Assembly (NCBI GenBank): GCA_964542435.1
Contig: CAZIVE010000141.1
Location: forward strand, 1 to 6,593
Reading direction: 5' to 3'
Source of the DNA: CAZIVE01 sp964542435
Lineage (GTDB): Bacteria; Bacteroidota; Bacteroidia; Bacteroidales; Tannerellaceae
Length of the DNA: 6,593 nt
Numbering within the stretch: the stretch's first letter is position 1; each line of letters starts with the position of its first letter. Below the pieces are notes generated by a model, which was given only the letters and a program-made list of their open reading frames with translations, was not told the DNA's origin and did no database searches. Positions 5,455 through 6,593 of the stretch are shown here, one piece after another. A program made the translations under genes and the position numbers.

Positions 5455-6593
5455 TTAATTATTAATCTGGAAGTTCAGGCAATCACTCTCTTTCAGAAAG
5501 TCGATCAAGTCGTTGGTGACAGTGAGTCTGACGTCTTGAGCGATAAGATTGAGAGACACGTTGTTCTCACCATCAATCACATGGAATGACAACAGCGTTT
5601 TGCCGGGATTGTTTTTAATGATGGCTGAAAGTTCATCAATCATCGGAGAGGTCAGATCATGGATGGGCACTGTGATGTTCAGGCGTTCAATCAGTTTATC
5701 CTTCACATCCTGCAGCAATCGGATCTGACGGATACGCATATCCACACGATCGGCTGCCCAACGGCTCTGTTCCATTCCCATATTGATCAGCAGATACATT
5801 CCTTTTCTACCGTATTTGCTGTAATCGATATAATCCTGTCCGAAAAGAGGAATCTCGCCACTTCCGGTGAAGTCTTCCATCTTGATGATACCATAAGGTT
5901 TGCCATTCTTCGTGATTCCTTCGCGATAGTCTGTGACGATTCCACCCAAAATCAGATCTCGTCCCTTCAAGGCATCGCGATCGGACAGTTCGCTCATCCC
6001 GACATTGCAAACGTAGTCGAGAATGATGCGATAATCATCGAGCGGATGTGCCGAGAGATAGATCCCGACCAGATCCTTTTCCTTGTTGAGACGATCCAGA
6101 TCATTCCAACGCTCTGCTGAAGGTATCGGCGGAACAGCGACACTACTCATATCGTCATTGCCGAAAAGCGTATTGGTAGAGGTGCTTTTGGCTAACTGAT
6201 ATTTATTCCCGAAACGGACAAGGATGTCACTGAAACTCTCCTCTCCTTTCAACTCCACGAAGAACTGCTCGCGCTGTATGCCCAAGTTATCGAATGCGCC
6301 TGCCAACGCAAGACTCTCCACGTTCTTCTTGTTACAGTTGGCCAGATTGACACGCTCCACGAAATCATAGATATCCTTAAACGGACCGTTTTTCTTACGT
6401 TCCTCTATGACACTCTGTGCGGCGGCTTCGCCCACGCCTTTGATGGCAGCCAGACCAAAGCGTATATTTTTCTTCTGATTGACACTGAACTTGAGGTTGG
6501 ACTCATTCACATCCGGACCCAGAACCTGAATACCCATCGCCTTGCACTCCGCCATGTATTTGGTGATCTCGACAATGTTCGACAAGCTTCGGC
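5455..6593 (-). CDS. dnaE: DNA polymerase III alpha subunit, C-terminal part (cut by window edge)
   Basis: DnaE is the catalytic subunit of the replicative polymerase. Only the last 378 residues or so of a protein normally around 1,200 residues are present; the PHP and palm catalytic domains lie beyond the right edge. Numbering from the leucine at 6585-6583, the sequence shows AECKAMGIQVLGPDVN (12-27) at the end of the fingers region. The tandem helix-hairpin-helix segment is FGLAAIKGVGEAAAQSV (43-59) with NGPFKDIYDF (66-75). DLVGIYLSAHPLDDY (171-185) is conserved before the OB-fold. The OB-fold itself is LILGGIVTDYREG (211-223) with YGIIKMEDFTGSGEIPLFG (231-249). The rest forms the variable C-terminal domain. 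The frame continues upstream (Arg-Ser before this leucine) to the edge, so the TTG there is internal, not a start. It is type DnaE rather than PolC: no exonuclease insertion is seen. trxA follows by 29 nt. Confidence 0.96.
   Translation of the reverse strand, partial: RSLSNIVEITKYMAECKAMGIQVLGPDVNESNLKFSVNQKKNIRFGLAAIKGVGEAAAQSVIEERKKNGPFKDIYDFVERVNLANCNKKNVESLALAGAFDNLGIQREQFFVELKGEESFSDILVRFGNKYQLAKSTSTNTLFGNDDMSSVAVPPIPSAERWNDLDRLNKEKDLVGIYLSAHPLDDYRIILDYVCNVGMSELSDRDALKGRDLILGGIVTDYREGITKNGKPYGIIKMEDFTGSGEIPLFGQDYIDYSKYGRKGMYLLINMGMEQSRWAADRVDMRIRQIRLLQDVKDKLIERLNITVPIHDLTSPMIDELSAIIKNNPGKTLLSFHVIDGENNVSLNLIAQDVRLTVTNDLIDFLKESDCLNFQINN

Noticed and set aside
6583..6585. TTG as a possible start for the rightmost coding region
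   Set aside because: The frame stays open upstream to the edge, and the residues are the middle of DnaE, so this is an internal leucine codon.

Overview
This window looks like ordinary core chromosome from a member of the Bacteroidota, most likely the order Bacteroidales. The evidence is the gene order rplM-rpsI-rpsB-tsf, Bacteroidota-type promoter boxes (TAnnTTTG) in place of sigma70 hexamers, AT-rich and mostly Shine-Dalgarno-free start regions, and protein sequences that read like Bacteroides/Parabacteroides homologues. The genus cannot be fixed from the sequence alone. Every gene I can support lies on the minus strand, so transcription runs from high to low coordinates.

In transcription order: (1) 6593-5455 is the C-terminal part of the replicative DNA polymerase III alpha subunit (dnaE), cut by the window edge, followed after 29 nt by a thioredoxin (trxA, 5425-5111). 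(2) 5110-4777 is a 334-nt non-coding stretch. It holds inverted repeats downstream of trxA, a strong Bacteroidota promoter, and a roughly 120-nt structured leader for the ribosomal operon. (3) 4776-2071 is the translation operon rplM (L13), rpsI (S9), rpsB (S2, with a long low-complexity tail) and tsf (EF-Ts). It has 5-nt spacings except for a 137-nt gap before rpsB, and ends in a clear intrinsic terminator at 2047-2014. (4) 1843-1457 encodes a small uncharacterised membrane protein with an HEXXH zinc-binding motif. (5) 1297-401 encodes meso-diaminopimelate dehydrogenase (ddh), preceded by its own promoter box and followed 8 nt later by the 5' part of lgt (392-1), the prolipoprotein diacylglyceryl transferase, cut by the left edge.

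The genes serve replication and redox balance (dnaE, trxA), ribosome assembly and elongation (rplM to tsf), and the cell envelope (ddh for lysine and peptidoglycan precursor, lgt for lipoprotein lipidation). I see no mobile element, CRISPR array, tRNA, rRNA or sign of recent transfer, and no obviously new multi-gene system. The points most worth a second look are the 128-residue putative membrane zincin and the two structured non-coding segments of the ribosomal operon, before rplM and before rpsB, which are candidates for ribosomal-protein autoregulation.
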